DNA from: Desulfobacteraceae bacterium
Lineage (GTDB): Bacteria > Desulfobacterota > Desulfobacteria > Desulfobacterales > Desulfosarcinaceae
Direction: 5' to 3'
DNA length: 43,879 nucleotides
Assembly (NCBI GenBank): GCA_003599575.1
Contig: QZKV01000027.1
Location: forward strand, 1-43,879
Part shown: positions 25,845 to 34,332 of the stretch, in pieces
Layout: the number at the start of each line of letters is the position of its first letter
How positions within the stretch are numbered: position 1 is the stretch's first letter
Made by a program: the position numbers and the translations under genes
The notes under the pieces: model-generated
The model's input: the letters and a program-made list of their open reading frames with translations, nothing else
The model's database searches: none
What the model was told of the DNA's origin: nothing

Positions 25845-26378
25845 ATGACATCTATGGAACACGATTTTTGCCAAACGGTGAGCCGACGCTGCGGTGAGGA
25901 ATTTCAGCGGTGCCTGCAATGCTTGAGCTGTGCCGGCGGATGCCCGTTTGTGGAAGCCATGACCTATCGCCCGAATGGCATTATCCGGCTGGTGCAGTAT
26001 GGATTTCGCCAGGAGGTTTTGGAAAGCCCGGATATATGGCTGTGTGTAGGATGCCACACGTGCTCGATCGCCTGCCCCATGGCCATCGACATGCCCCTGC
26101 TCATGGATGCCTTGCGCGAGATGGCGATTGAGTCCGGTGCCAGAATCAATGAAACCGCCATCCTCAATTTTCACCGCGAAGTTCTGGGCTCGATTCAACG
26201 CTATGGCCGCACGCATAAATTGGAAATCATGTTGCGCTACAAATTGCGGCAGCGGGATCTTTTCTCGGACATGGATCTTGGATTGAAGATGATGGCCAAA
26301 CGCAAACTGGATCTGCTGCCTTCCAAAATCACCGATCCCAAGGTGGTCGGGAAACTGTTCTCTGAATTTGGATTTTAG
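25845..26378 (+). CDS. HdrC-like iron-sulfur protein
   Basis: 177 residues. Two 4Fe-4S motifs: CLQCLSCAGGCP (about residues 23-34) and CVGCHTCSIACP (about 67-78), with the second followed by helices typical of HdrC. Heterodisulfide reductase subunit C passes electrons to HdrB. The ATG follows a GAGGCGG site. The hdrB-like gene starts five bases after its stop. There is no hdrA or mvhD nearby, so the electron source is not encoded here. Confidence 0.9.
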   Translation: MTSMEHDFCQTVSRRCGEEFQRCLQCLSCAGGCPFVEAMTYRPNGIIRLVQYGFRQEVLESPDIWLCVGCHTCSIACPMAIDMPLLMDALREMAIESGARINETAILNFHREVLGSIQRYGRTHKLEIMLRYKLRQRDLFSDMDLGLKMMAKRKLDLLPSKITDPKVVGKLFSEFGF

Positions 26379-26382
26379 ACCT

Positions 26383-27228
26383 ATGCCTGGTGCCCTTGTG
26401 GATCTCTCCTACTTTCCGGGATGCTCGCTGGCGACCACCGCCAGGGAAAACGATCAGTCCCTGAGAAAGGTGTGCGCCCAAATCGGCTTCCGGCTGGTGG
26501 AGATAGAGGATTGGAATTGCTGCGGCAGTTCCTCGGCCCACAGCATCAATGCGGATTTGGCATTTCATCTGGCCTGCCGCAATTTGTCCCTGGCGCCTCC
26601 CGGCCGGCCCCTGCTGGTGGCCTGTCCGAGCTGCATCATCCGCCTGCGGAGCGCCCACTACCGCCTGAAACAAGATACCTCCAGGCAAGTCGATTACGAA
26701 CGGCGCTGGGGCCGGCCGCCTGATGCGGACCTGAACATCATTCATTTTTTCGAACTGATGGATGCCAATGGGCATCCGGTTCAAAAACCCGCGGCCGTCC
26801 TCAACGGCCTCCGGTTCGCGCCTTACTACGGCTGCATGCTGGCCCAACCGCCTGAGCTGCGCCACGAAAAAAGTTATCGCGACCTGATGGAAAAGCTGTT
26901 GCATTCCTACGGCGCCGAATCCGTCCTTTGGAGTTACCATTCACGCTGTTGCGGCACCTACCTTTCCGTGGCGCGCCCCGATGTGGCCGAACCCATGGTC
27001 AACCGGATCATCCAGGGAGCCTTGGACGCCGGCGCCGAATGCATCGTGACCGCCTGCGCCATGTGTCATCTGAACCTAGAGATCCGGTGCGGCCTGAAAA
27101 ACAAGCTGCCCATCTTTCACTTCTCCGAGCTGCTTTCGTTGGCCCTCCGGATACCTGTCCCGAAGAGTTGGTTCGCCAAACATCTGGTCGATCCCATGCC
27201 TCTGCTGGCCAAACGAGGAATCCTATAG
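26383..27228 (+). CDS. HdrB-like subunit with two CCG domains
   Basis: 281 residues with both cysteine-rich CCG motifs. The first runs from FPGCSLA through WNCCGSS to ACPSC, the second from YYGCMLA through SRCCGTY to TACAMC. In HdrB these bind the noncubane 4Fe-4S clusters where disulfides are reduced. The ATG at 26383 was chosen; a TTG overlapping the hdrC stop is less likely. As in many sulfate reducers, the pair lacks HdrA; the substrate may be DsrC-type or other disulfides, which is inference. Confidence 0.9.
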   Translation: MPGALVDLSYFPGCSLATTARENDQSLRKVCAQIGFRLVEIEDWNCCGSSSAHSINADLAFHLACRNLSLAPPGRPLLVACPSCIIRLRSAHYRLKQDTSRQVDYERRWGRPPDADLNIIHFFELMDANGHPVQKPAAVLNGLRFAPYYGCMLAQPPELRHEKSYRDLMEKLLHSYGAESVLWSYHSRCCGTYLSVARPDVAEPMVNRIIQGALDAGAECIVTACAMCHLNLEIRCGLKNKLPIFHFSELLSLALRIPVPKSWFAKHLVDPMPLLAKRGIL

Positions 27229-27418
27229 CCGCTTGCCCGTCAACCCGGTCGCGGTTTGCCAGCCCGTTTGCCCGTTGCGCAACCGGCCCGCGAACGCGTG
27301 GCCCTTTGTCTTCATGGCAGGCAGGAACAGTGCAACGGGAAAGAGAATGTCTCATTCAGAGCCGGCAACAACCCCAGTCGAGAACAAACCGCAGGTTACG
27401 AGGTAACGGGCAATCCGG

Positions 27419-28162
27419 CTAACGCCCGACGGCCCGCGCCAGGAAATCGACCACATCGGCCAGGGGTCCGCTGTGGTCCGCCGCATAGCTTTGCCCGGCC
27501 CTGATATCGCGGCCCTTGGTCACGGCGCCGTAATCGATGGCGCCGGCCTCGGTGGTCAGAAACGTTTTGATGCCGAGGGTGCCGGCCACCATGTCGTTGA
27601 CCCTATCGTTGCCCACCATCAGACAGGCCTGCGGCGGCAGTCCTATCATGGCGCAGATCTGCCGATAATATTCTCTGCGCGGCTTGACAAAGCATGAATT
27701 GTCCAAGTGGGTCAGCAAATCGAACCGCTGCGGGTCGATTTCGGCCCAGGCAAGCCGCTTGCGTTGGGCAATTTCAGGGAACAGCGGGTTGGTGGCGACC
27801 ACCACCGTCAGTCCCCAAGCCGCGAGTTGATCCAGCAACGCTTCCAAGCCGGCCGGTATTTTCACTTCCACCGGGATCTTCTCGTATTCCGAGTGGTAAA
27901 ATCCCAGAAACCGCTCCCAGATCGAGCGGCGCCGGTCATCGTATCCGGCACAGAAGATATCCAGGAAGAATTCGCGGTTGCTGACCGCGCCGTTGTTTTG
28001 CAGCAGTCCGCGAATGCCGCGCAGCAAACGCTCGCGGAACTGTTCGGCCGGCACCAGATCATCGAAGTAGGGGACGATGCGCTCCATGTAGCGCTGATAA
28101 AAAGCGGTTTCGTCAAACAGGATCATGGTATTGTCCAAGTCGATCAAGACTGCTTTAAACAT
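27419..28162 (-). CDS. HAD-superfamily hydrolase (phosphatase-like)
   Basis: 247 residues. HAD motif I DLDNT (nucleophile in VLIDLDNTMI near the N terminus), motif II Thr in VVVATN, motif III Lys in CFVKPRREYY and motif IV GNDRVNDMVAG are all present. A helical cap lies between motifs I and II (about 20-100), as in subfamily I phosphatases such as phosphoglycolate phosphatase. The substrate is unknown. The start was placed at MFKAV; upstream in-frame codons begin with TTG. Upstream 28196-28431 holds no recognisable gene. Confidence 0.88.
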   Translation of the reverse strand: MFKAVLIDLDNTMILFDETAFYQRYMERIVPYFDDLVPAEQFRERLLRGIRGLLQNNGAVSNREFFLDIFCAGYDDRRRSIWERFLGFYHSEYEKIPVEVKIPAGLEALLDQLAAWGLTVVVATNPLFPEIAQRKRLAWAEIDPQRFDLLTHLDNSCFVKPRREYYRQICAMIGLPPQACLMVGNDRVNDMVAGTLGIKTFLTTEAGAIDYGAVTKGRDIRAGQSYAADHSGPLADVVDFLARAVGR

Positions 28163-28431
28163 GTTGTTGGCACTTTCCCCTTTCTTGTGACGCAATCCTC
28201 AAAACCACCCCGGCAGGCGTCCGGTGAGAATGCCGACCGCATGAGGTCATGAGGCCGGTTTGTCGCAGGCTGATTGGATCATGGCCGGGAACTTACCATC
28301 AACACGACCTTTGGGCAACTGCGCGCGCAAATCACCGTAGACGGTGTTCTGTTTAGATCCTGCCATCACTTTCAAGAGTTAACGCGGATAAAACCGTTTC
28401 AATCGCCCACAGTCTCTGATATTCAGCGGAC

Positions 28432-29061
28432 ATGCTTATAAAATCAGCCCAATTCGTCACCAGCGCGGTCAAACCGGTTCAATATCCGCCACCGGATCAT
28501 CCGGAAATCGCTTTTGCCGGAAGATCCAATGTGGGTAAATCCTCTTTGATCAACGTCCTGGTCAATCGCAAACGGCTGGTCAAAACATCGTCCACCCCCG
28601 GACGAACCCAGTTGATCAACTTCTTCATCATCAATGCCGAACTGATGCTGGTCGATCTGCCGGGATACGGATATGCCAAAGTGCCGCACGCGGTCCGCAA
28701 ACAATGGGGCCCGATGGTGGAAACCTATTTGTCGCAGCGCGCCAACCTCAAGGCGGTGGTTTTGCTGGTGGACCTGCGGCGCATCCCCGGAGTGGAAGAG
28801 ATCAATTTTATGGATTGGCTGCGCCAGTTCAAAATTACCCCCATCCCTGTATTGACCAAGGCCGACAAATTGTCCAAAACCAATCAGATCAAACAACGCA
28901 AGGCGATCGCCCGGGCGTGGGCATTGCCGGAAGAGCAATTGATCCTCTTCTCGGCCAAATCCGGCCAGGGCAAAGATGCTTTATGGCAACAGATCGAAAT
29001 GATCCTGTGGGGATCTCATGAATCAGAAACAGGCACCGGACCAATCTCCGGATCACTATAA
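28432..29061 (+). CDS. engB: Ribosome-biogenesis GTPase EngB (YsxC/YihA)
   Basis: 209 residues, usual EngB length. G1 GRSNVGKSSL (about 30-39), G3 DLPGYGYAK, G4 TKADK (about 143-147) and G5 SAKSGQG are complete. EngB acts in late 50S subunit assembly. The ATG start gives a short N-terminal strand typical of the family. It overlaps era by 44 bases, so the two ribosome-assembly GTPases are coupled. Confidence 0.95.
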   Translation: MLIKSAQFVTSAVKPVQYPPPDHPEIAFAGRSNVGKSSLINVLVNRKRLVKTSSTPGRTQLINFFIINAELMLVDLPGYGYAKVPHAVRKQWGPMVETYLSQRANLKAVVLLVDLRRIPGVEEINFMDWLRQFKITPIPVLTKADKLSKTNQIKQRKAIARAWALPEEQLILFSAKSGQGKDALWQQIEMILWGSHESETGTGPISGSL

Positions 29062-29944
29062 AGATTTCAAGTCGGGCATGGTGGCCATCGTGGGTACGCC
29101 CAACGCGGGCAAATCGACTTTGCTGAACTTTCTGCTGGGGCAAAAGATATCGATTACCAGTAAAAAGCCCCAGACCACCCGCAACCGCATTTTGGGCGTC
29201 CTGGACCGCCCCAAAGCCCAAATGATCTTCCTGGACACGCCTGGCGTGCATCGGGCAGGCAAACTGCTCAACCAGCGCATCGTCGATGTGGCCTTGTCGA
29301 CGCTGGCCGACACGGATCTGGTCCTGGTGATGATGGATGCAGCGAGCCCCCAAACGGATGCCGAATCTTATTTGATCGAGAAACTCAAGGAGCACCGGAC
29401 GCGGTCCATTCTGGCGCTGAATAAAATCGACCTGGTCCCCAAGCCCACGCTGCTGGCACAAATCGCGCAATGGTCCCAGGCGCATGCCTTTGAAGCGGTG
29501 GTGCCCATTTCAGCTTTGAAGGGAACCCAGGTCGATGTGCTCATTGACGCCATGGTCCGGGCTTTGCCCAACGGAGCGCCCCTGTATCCTCCCGGGAGTC
29601 TGACCGATCTGACCGAACGGTTCATTGCCGGAGAAATGATCCGTGAAAAAGTCTTCCGCTTGACAGGGGAAGAGGTTCCCTATGCGGCGGCGGTCACAAT
29701 AGACTCCTACAGTGAAGAAAAACAGGGACACCTGGTTAAAATCCATGCCACCATCCATTTGGAACGCGATTCCCAAAAGGCCATTGTGATCGGCAAGGGC
29801 GGCCGCAAGCTCAAGGAGATCGGCGAAGCCGCCCGTTTGGAGATCGAACGCATGGTCGGTTGCCGGGTCTATTTAAACCTGTTCGTCCGGGTTCAAAAAA
29901 ATTGGACCCGGGATGAGAAGGCATTGCAGCGTTTCGGGTATTAA
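29018..29944 (+). CDS. era: GTPase Era, 16S rRNA-processing
   Basis: 308 residues. G domain: GTPNAGKSTLLN (about 25-36), DTPG, NKID (about 134-137) and a G5 region ISALKGTQ. The C-terminal KH domain includes VIGKGGRKLKEIGEAAR (about 256-272). Era binds the 3' end of 16S rRNA during 30S maturation. GGGGATCTC precedes the ATG. An ATG 60 bases downstream would remove the N-terminal tail and is less likely. The next gene starts directly after its stop. Confidence 0.95.
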   Translation: MNQKQAPDQSPDHYKDFKSGMVAIVGTPNAGKSTLLNFLLGQKISITSKKPQTTRNRILGVLDRPKAQMIFLDTPGVHRAGKLLNQRIVDVALSTLADTDLVLVMMDAASPQTDAESYLIEKLKEHRTRSILALNKIDLVPKPTLLAQIAQWSQAHAFEAVVPISALKGTQVDVLIDAMVRALPNGAPLYPPGSLTDLTERFIAGEMIREKVFRLTGEEVPYAAAVTIDSYSEEKQGHLVKIHATIHLERDSQKAIVIGKGGRKLKEIGEAARLEIERMVGCRVYLNLFVRVQKNWTRDEKALQRFGY

Positions 29945-30772
29945 ATGATCGTATCCTTTCACCCGATCATTACAGCGGATGAGAACATCCTGTGCGCCGG
30001 CCGCATGCCCGATGAAACGGACCTGTCGGCTATCCGGCGAGCCAGGGCCGTGATTTTGCCGCAAGGCTGCAGCGAAGCGCTGTACCGCATGGCGCGCGCC
30101 AATTGCGCGCACATTTTCCCCAACATGGATGTGCGTTTCGCCTTTCCGGGCAAACGCGGCCAGATCGAACTGTTTCGCCAATTGGGCGTGCTCCATCCGG
30201 CCACCGATCTCTATGCGGACCTGGACGACTACCATCGCCGCCCGGTGACCATCTTCCCGCCGGCGGTGGTCAAGCTGGATTGGGGCGGACAAGGTGAAGC
30301 GGTTTTCAAAGCCGCCGACAGGCGGGAACTGGCCCAGGTCCTGGCAAAGGTCCAGGCCTGCGAACGCACCGGACAGAAAGGCTTTATGGTCCAGCAATTC
30401 ATCCCCACGCGGCAGCGCAGCCTGCGCGTCACCGTCATCGGCCGGCGGCTGATCGCCTACTGGCGCATCCAGCCCGCTCCGGACCGCTTCGGCACCAGTC
30501 TGAGCGGGGGCGCCTATATCGATCATCAAAGCGATCCTGATTTGCAGGAAGCTGCCGCAGCAGTGGTCCGCGATATCTGCCAGCGCACCGGTTTGCAGAC
30601 GGCTGGATTTGATTTTATATTTGATATCAAGGCCTTGGATTGTGGCTGCATCGAACCGCTGGCCCTTGAAATCAACTACTTCTTCGGACGCACCGGCTTG
30701 GGCGGATCTCAGGCGTATTACCGTCTTCTGACGCAGGAGGTAAAGGCCTGGTTGGCGGGCCTGAAGTCGTAA
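29945..30772 (+). CDS. ATP-grasp-like ligase, function unknown
   Basis: 275 residues. The ATP-grasp pattern is visible: VVKLDWGGQGEAVF (about 108-121) as the first ATP-binding Lys and Gly-rich loop, FMVQQFIP as the adenine-contacting strand, and near the C terminus a metal-binding block PLALEINYFFGRTGLGG with Glu and Asn. It resembles RimK/glutathione synthetase-like ligases but the substrate-binding N-terminal half is not recognised. It begins immediately after the era stop. Product unknown. Confidence 0.7.
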   Translation: MIVSFHPIITADENILCAGRMPDETDLSAIRRARAVILPQGCSEALYRMARANCAHIFPNMDVRFAFPGKRGQIELFRQLGVLHPATDLYADLDDYHRRPVTIFPPAVVKLDWGGQGEAVFKAADRRELAQVLAKVQACERTGQKGFMVQQFIPTRQRSLRVTVIGRRLIAYWRIQPAPDRFGTSLSGGAYIDHQSDPDLQEAAAAVVRDICQRTGLQTAGFDFIFDIKALDCGCIEPLALEINYFFGRTGLGGSQAYYRLLTQEVKAWLAGLKS

Positions 30773-30989
30773 TTTCGGAAATGCTTCACTTGGCTGAAAC
30801 AGGTGCGCCACAAAGGACCAATTCCAATTCCGACCCGGAGGCTCGACCCTTTACCGAATAGACGAAACCAACACAGGTTTCTGCCGTGTTGATGTTGGAT
30901 ACCCTTGCGCGCCTCCCTCTCCGCGCGAACAGGGGGTGGGGCTTACGCGGAGGCGCGCGGAAAGGGAACGAATCACCCGGGAGAACTTA
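30773..30989. other. Non-coding stretch with bulged GC-rich hairpin
   Basis: No gene is evident. GCGCGCCTCC-CTCT-CCGCG (from 30906) can pair with CGCGGAGGCGCGC (to about 30959), leaving a four-base bulge, and AACACAGG/CCGTGTT (30879-30900) can form a smaller hairpin. Neither is followed by a T-run, so these are not clear terminators. Confidence 0.4.
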
Positions 30990-31160
30990 GTAATTTCCGG
31001 TTAGGAAATTGCATATCATACTCGTACTCAGCGCAGCGGTACGCGTTCTCGTACTCGAAGCCATGTTTTGCGAGTACGAGAACGCGTACGCATACGACTC
31101 TTACGCCCTTTGCGGTTGGACGATCCTGCAGGGGGATGCAAAAACTTAACCGGAAATTAC
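30990..31160. mobile_element. MITE-like hairpin element, copy 1
   Basis: The 171-base element begins GTAATTTCCGGTTA and ends TAACCGGAAATTAC, a 14-base perfect terminal inverted repeat. Centrally, GTACGCGTTCTCGTACTCG (31039-31057) pairs perfectly with 31071-31089 around a 13-base loop. Close to the left end AATTTCC-GGTTA-GGAAATT forms a small subterminal hairpin. The element is flanked by direct repeats GAGAACTT at 30981-30988 and 31165-31172, as a target-site duplication would give. No transposase is encoded. Confidence 0.75.
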
Positions 31161-31245
31161 TGGTGAGAACTTGAAGATTGCTGCAGAGGTCTTGATTTTT
31201 CTGCATTTTTAGTTAAACTCGGGTGTCTTTCGCAATGACGATCCT

Positions 31246-31414
31246 GTAATTTCCGGTTAGGAAATTGCATATCGTACGCGTACTCAGCGCAGCGGTACTC
31301 GTCTCGTACTCGAAGCCATGTTTTGCGAGTACGAAAACGAGTACGCGTACGACTCTTACGCCCTTTGCGGTTGGACGATCCTGCAGGGGGATGCAAAACT
31401 TAACCGGAAATTAC
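31246..31414. mobile_element. MITE-like hairpin element, copy 2
   Basis: 169 bases, with the same orientation and the same terminal inverted repeat as copy 1. The central hairpin (31295-31312 with 31326-31344, same 13-base loop) keeps pairing by a compensating G-C to T-A change relative to copy 1, and has one bulge. Here the outer arms TCGTACGCGTAC (31272-31283) and GTACGCGTACGA (31341-31352) are perfectly complementary. It is flanked by direct repeats ATGACGATCC at 31235-31244 and 31417-31426. Confidence 0.77.
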
Positions 31415-31441
31415 TTATGACGATCCGGTATTGAGTGCTTT

Positions 31442-31786
31442 ATGACAAAATCGAACCCGTTCACACCATACGCATATGATCTGCAATCGTCCGACGTTGC
31501 CGCCGAAAAGCGCAAGGCGCGCGAACTGAGAAGCTCACAATGGTGGAAACGTCGCTGCGCCAAGGGACTTTGTTATTGGTGCGGGCTATCGGTGGCGCCC
31601 AAAGAACTGACCATGGACCACATTGTCCCCCTGGCGCGCGGGGGCAAAACCACCAAAAGCAATGTCGTGCCGGCCTGCAGATCCTGCAATACCCAAAAGA
31701 AGCAGTTGCTGCCAATGGAATGGGAAGCCTACGTGGAATCGCTCCGCAGAAATGAAAAAGGAGAGGGCGATGAGCAACGCCCCTGA
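31442..31786 (+). CDS. HNH endonuclease
   Basis: 114 residues. The full HNH zinc-finger nuclease is visible: CYWCG (about 40-44), MDHIVPLARGG with the catalytic His, KSNVVPACRSCNTQKK with the Asn and second Cys pair. The N-terminal 35 residues are basic. The start lies 27 bases after repeat copy 2, whose right flank forms its upstream region. Its last codons overlap the downstream kinase gene by 17 bases. Stand-alone HNH proteins of this size occur as homing or defence nucleases; target unknown. Confidence 0.88.
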   Translation: MTKSNPFTPYAYDLQSSDVAAEKRKARELRSSQWWKRRCAKGLCYWCGLSVAPKELTMDHIVPLARGGKTTKSNVVPACRSCNTQKKQLLPMEWEAYVESLRRNEKGEGDEQRP

Positions 31787-33266
31787 TCGGGTCGGTGTAT
31801 TGATCGTTGATGATGAGCCTGGAATTCGCCAGGGATTGCAGCGCGTACTCGATCCGATGGGGTATCGGGTGGTATCGGCCGAAAACGGCCGGCAGGCGCT
31901 GGATCTGGTTTCCCGCGAGGCCGTATCCATTGTTCTGCTGGACCTGCAACTGCCCGATGTCAACGGAATGGAGATATTGCGCGCGATCTGCCGCGATTAC
32001 CCCCATATGGTGGTGATCATCATCACCGGCTTCGCCACTGTTCAAGCCGCAGCCGAAGCCATGCGCAGCGGCGCCTACGATCTGTTGCCCAAACCTTTCG
32101 AGCCCGATCAACTGCGCATCGCCATCAATCGGGCAAGCGAAAAGATGTTTCTGGAAAAAGAGGCCCGCCTGCTGCAACAGGAGAAACTCCGCACCCTTGC
32201 CGATCTTTCTTTGGAAAAAAGCCGCACGCACACCATTATCGATGCGCTGCCGATCGGCGTCCTGGTCACCAACGCCAACGGCGAAGGGGTCCTGTTCAAT
32301 CCCACCTTTGCACGGTACATGGGCCTGCCCCCAACGGCGACCGCCGGCGGTCCGCTGAAAGACTACATCGAAGATGAGGGCCTGCGCCGGTTGACCCAGG
32401 AGTTTTCACAGGGCTGCCACATCGGCACGGACGACAGCCCCACCTATGAATTCAATTTCGGCGAAGACAAATATCTTTTCGCCCGCGGGCGCCCCGTCAT
32501 GGACGAACAGGGGCAATGTGTGGGGGCCGTGGTCACCATTGTGGATATCACCGCCATGAAGGTGCTCGACCGGCTCAAAAGGGAATTCGTCGCCAAAGTT
32601 TCCCATGAACTGCGTTCGCCGCTGTCCACGATTCATGAACAGTTGGCTGTGGTGCTGAGCGATCTCGTCGGACAAGTCTCTCCCGCCGACGAACATCTGC
32701 TCTCGCGTGCCAAGGAAAAGACCCAGGGTCTGATTGCGCTGATCGGCGACCTGCTGGACCTGTCGCGGATTGAATCGGGAATCGTTTGCGAAGCGCCCAG
32801 GGCTGTGCAGCTGGAAGAACTGCTCGAAAACATCATCTCGTTTCTGAACACCAAGGCGGCCATCAAAAATCAAACCATCCACATTCTCCGGCCGGCCGCG
32901 CACGTGCCGCCTGTCAAAGCCGACCCGCTGGCCCTGGAAAGCATTTTCGGCAATCTGATCACCAATGCCATCCATTATACCCCCGAGGGGGGGCGCATCG
33001 AAATCCGTCTGAAGCCCTTCGACGCCCACCTTGAGGTCGAGGTGCGCGACACCGGCATAGGCATCGAAGCGCGCCACCTGGAGAAGATATTTGAACGCTT
33101 TTACCGCGTCAAAAACGAGCAGACCCGCCGCATCGACGGCACCGGCCTCGGATTGCCCATTGTTAAAGGCCTGATCGAGGCCCTGGACGGCCGCATCGAA
33201 GTAACCAGCACGCCCGGAGCGGGCAGTACGTTTAAGGTGGTATTACCCATCGATAGGGCTCCGTGA
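31770..33266 (+). CDS. REC-PAS-histidine kinase hybrid
   Basis: 498 residues. An N-terminal receiver domain (acidic pair in VDDEPG, Asp in LLDLQLPD, Lys in LPKPFEP), a short coiled segment (about 125-150), a PAS domain (about 150-265; ALPIGVLVTNANG), HisKA with His in KVSHELRSP (about 275), and HATPase (NLITNAIHYTPEGG, DTGIGI, GTGLGLPIVKG). No membrane helix, so it is cytosolic and probably takes signals by its receiver or PAS domain. ATG at 31770 follows AAAGGAGAGG inside the HNH gene. No cognate output regulator is adjacent. Confidence 0.92.
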   Translation: MSNAPDRVGVLIVDDEPGIRQGLQRVLDPMGYRVVSAENGRQALDLVSREAVSIVLLDLQLPDVNGMEILRAICRDYPHMVVIIITGFATVQAAAEAMRSGAYDLLPKPFEPDQLRIAINRASEKMFLEKEARLLQQEKLRTLADLSLEKSRTHTIIDALPIGVLVTNANGEGVLFNPTFARYMGLPPTATAGGPLKDYIEDEGLRRLTQEFSQGCHIGTDDSPTYEFNFGEDKYLFARGRPVMDEQGQCVGAVVTIVDITAMKVLDRLKREFVAKVSHELRSPLSTIHEQLAVVLSDLVGQVSPADEHLLSRAKEKTQGLIALIGDLLDLSRIESGIVCEAPRAVQLEELLENIISFLNTKAAIKNQTIHILRPAAHVPPVKADPLALESIFGNLITNAIHYTPEGGRIEIRLKPFDAHLEVEVRDTGIGIEARHLEKIFERFYRVKNEQTRRIDGTGLGLPIVKGLIEALDGRIEVTSTPGAGSTFKVVLPIDRAP

Positions 33267-33293
33267 GCAGCTCCAATCCATGCAATGGAAACC

Positions 33294-34181
33294 TTAATGC
33301 GCTGGGAAGCGATCCCCGAACTGCCGCCGCCATAAATCGGCAGCCTGCTCGGGGCTGGCACACCGGATCGCCTTGGCGGCATCGGATGCCGCTGAGGCGA
33401 CCGCCTCTTGAAACCGCATGCGCTGCATCATCGACATCCGCGCCGTAAGTTCTTCGCTGCCATCCCTTGGGTTGTGAAGATATAGCAGCGGATAAGTGGC
33501 GCTTTCAATTTCCTGTAAAGTAAACGCCACAGCCACGTCGTCCCTTTCATCCGGAAAGAAGTTTTGGACCGTCAGAACGGTCAAGATCAAACCCCCGGGC
33601 ATCTTACCATACTGCAGGGATTGAAACTCCGCCCAGGCCTTGAGGAAGCGGACCACCCTGCGAAGTTGTTCCCCGTAGGTTTTAACGGCCCCTGAAAACC
33701 AATCGACCAGGGCTTTCGGATCACTCCGGTGCCAACCTTTTGCCCCGCATTCAGCCAAAAGGTACCTCTGGTTGAGGCGTGCATAGATCGGCAAGTCCAG
33801 CCGATAGCCACCGGGCTCCGGCACCCGCACGCAGGTTTTCTTGTTCACAGGGATTTCATTGCTTTGCCCGGCGGCAGCGGTATGAATCCATACATGAACC
33901 CTCTCGGGAGAAGGCCAGTCCCTGTTACTTTCAGCATCCAAGTGCTGCAGGTAGATCCCATCGTCAATATCGTAAACCCCACTTAACGGATGGATGATGG
34001 TTCCCATGGCATAAGCGCCCTGGCTCTGGAATTTGGGAACCGGAAGCTTCAGTACATCCTGAAAATGATCGCGAATGCGTTGGCGCACCGCATCGCGGGC
34101 AATGGCCAGTGCGGCCATTTTGCCGCTCTGCGGCACGATTTGATCATATAAATGCCCAAACGATGTATGCTGATCGGCCAT
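33294..34181 (-). CDS. CD-NTase-like (cGAS/DncV-like) nucleotidyltransferase
   Basis: 295 residues. The active-site pattern of this family is present: QGAYAMGT (54-61), YDIDDG with D71 and D73, and the third acidic residue D129 in YRLDLPIY. The usual GS of the first motif reads GA. A helical C-terminal domain ends in WRRQFGDRFP, typical of bacterial CD-NTases. Such enzymes make cyclic oligonucleotide signals, usually with an effector gene in a CBASS operon; no effector is seen on either side. The start has GAAGGAG upstream. It is divergent from the type I restriction operon across a shared promoter region with operators, which suggests a linked defence role. Confidence 0.8.
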   Translation of the reverse strand: MADQHTSFGHLYDQIVPQSGKMAALAIARDAVRQRIRDHFQDVLKLPVPKFQSQGAYAMGTIIHPLSGVYDIDDGIYLQHLDAESNRDWPSPERVHVWIHTAAAGQSNEIPVNKKTCVRVPEPGGYRLDLPIYARLNQRYLLAECGAKGWHRSDPKALVDWFSGAVKTYGEQLRRVVRFLKAWAEFQSLQYGKMPGGLILTVLTVQNFFPDERDDVAVAFTLQEIESATYPLLYLHNPRDGSEELTARMSMMQRMRFQEAVASAASDAAKAIRCASPEQAADLWRRQFGDRFPAH

Positions 34182-34289
34182 TTTTTTTTCTCCTTCGCCT
34201 TTAAACAAGCGCCCGGTCGCTTCAGACCGGCACGCCAAAGGTCTGCGCGGGGGTGGATAAGCGGAGAAAAATCGATGCAGTAAAAAATA

Positions 34290-34306
34290 CAGTTTAAGAA
34301 TAACTG
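34290..34306. promoter_or_regulatory. Operator-like dyad 1 (CAGTT-N7-AACTG)
   Basis: CAGTTTAAGAATAACTG, a perfect five-base dyad with a seven-base spacer. It overlaps the -10 of the predicted leftward promoter of the nucleotidyltransferase gene. Confidence 0.6.
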
Positions 34307-34326
34307 CATAAAAAAGATAAAGTCAA
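34297..34326 (-). promoter_or_regulatory. Predicted leftward promoter of the CD-NTase gene
   Basis: On the minus strand TTGACT (34326-34321) and TATTCT (34302-34297), spacer 18. Start site expected near 34290, about 109 bases before the ATG. Operator-like dyad 1 covers the -10. Confidence 0.5.
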
Positions 34327-34332
34327 TGCCTT

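Noticed and set aside
30990..31414. CRISPR-like repeat
   Set aside because: Only two copies, about 170 bases each, with terminal inverted repeats; this fits an inserted hairpin element.
33294..34181. MNT-type antitoxin nucleotidyltransferase
   Set aside because: MNT proteins are about 100 residues with a HEPN partner; this one is 295 residues with a CD-NTase helical C-terminal domain and no HEPN gene.
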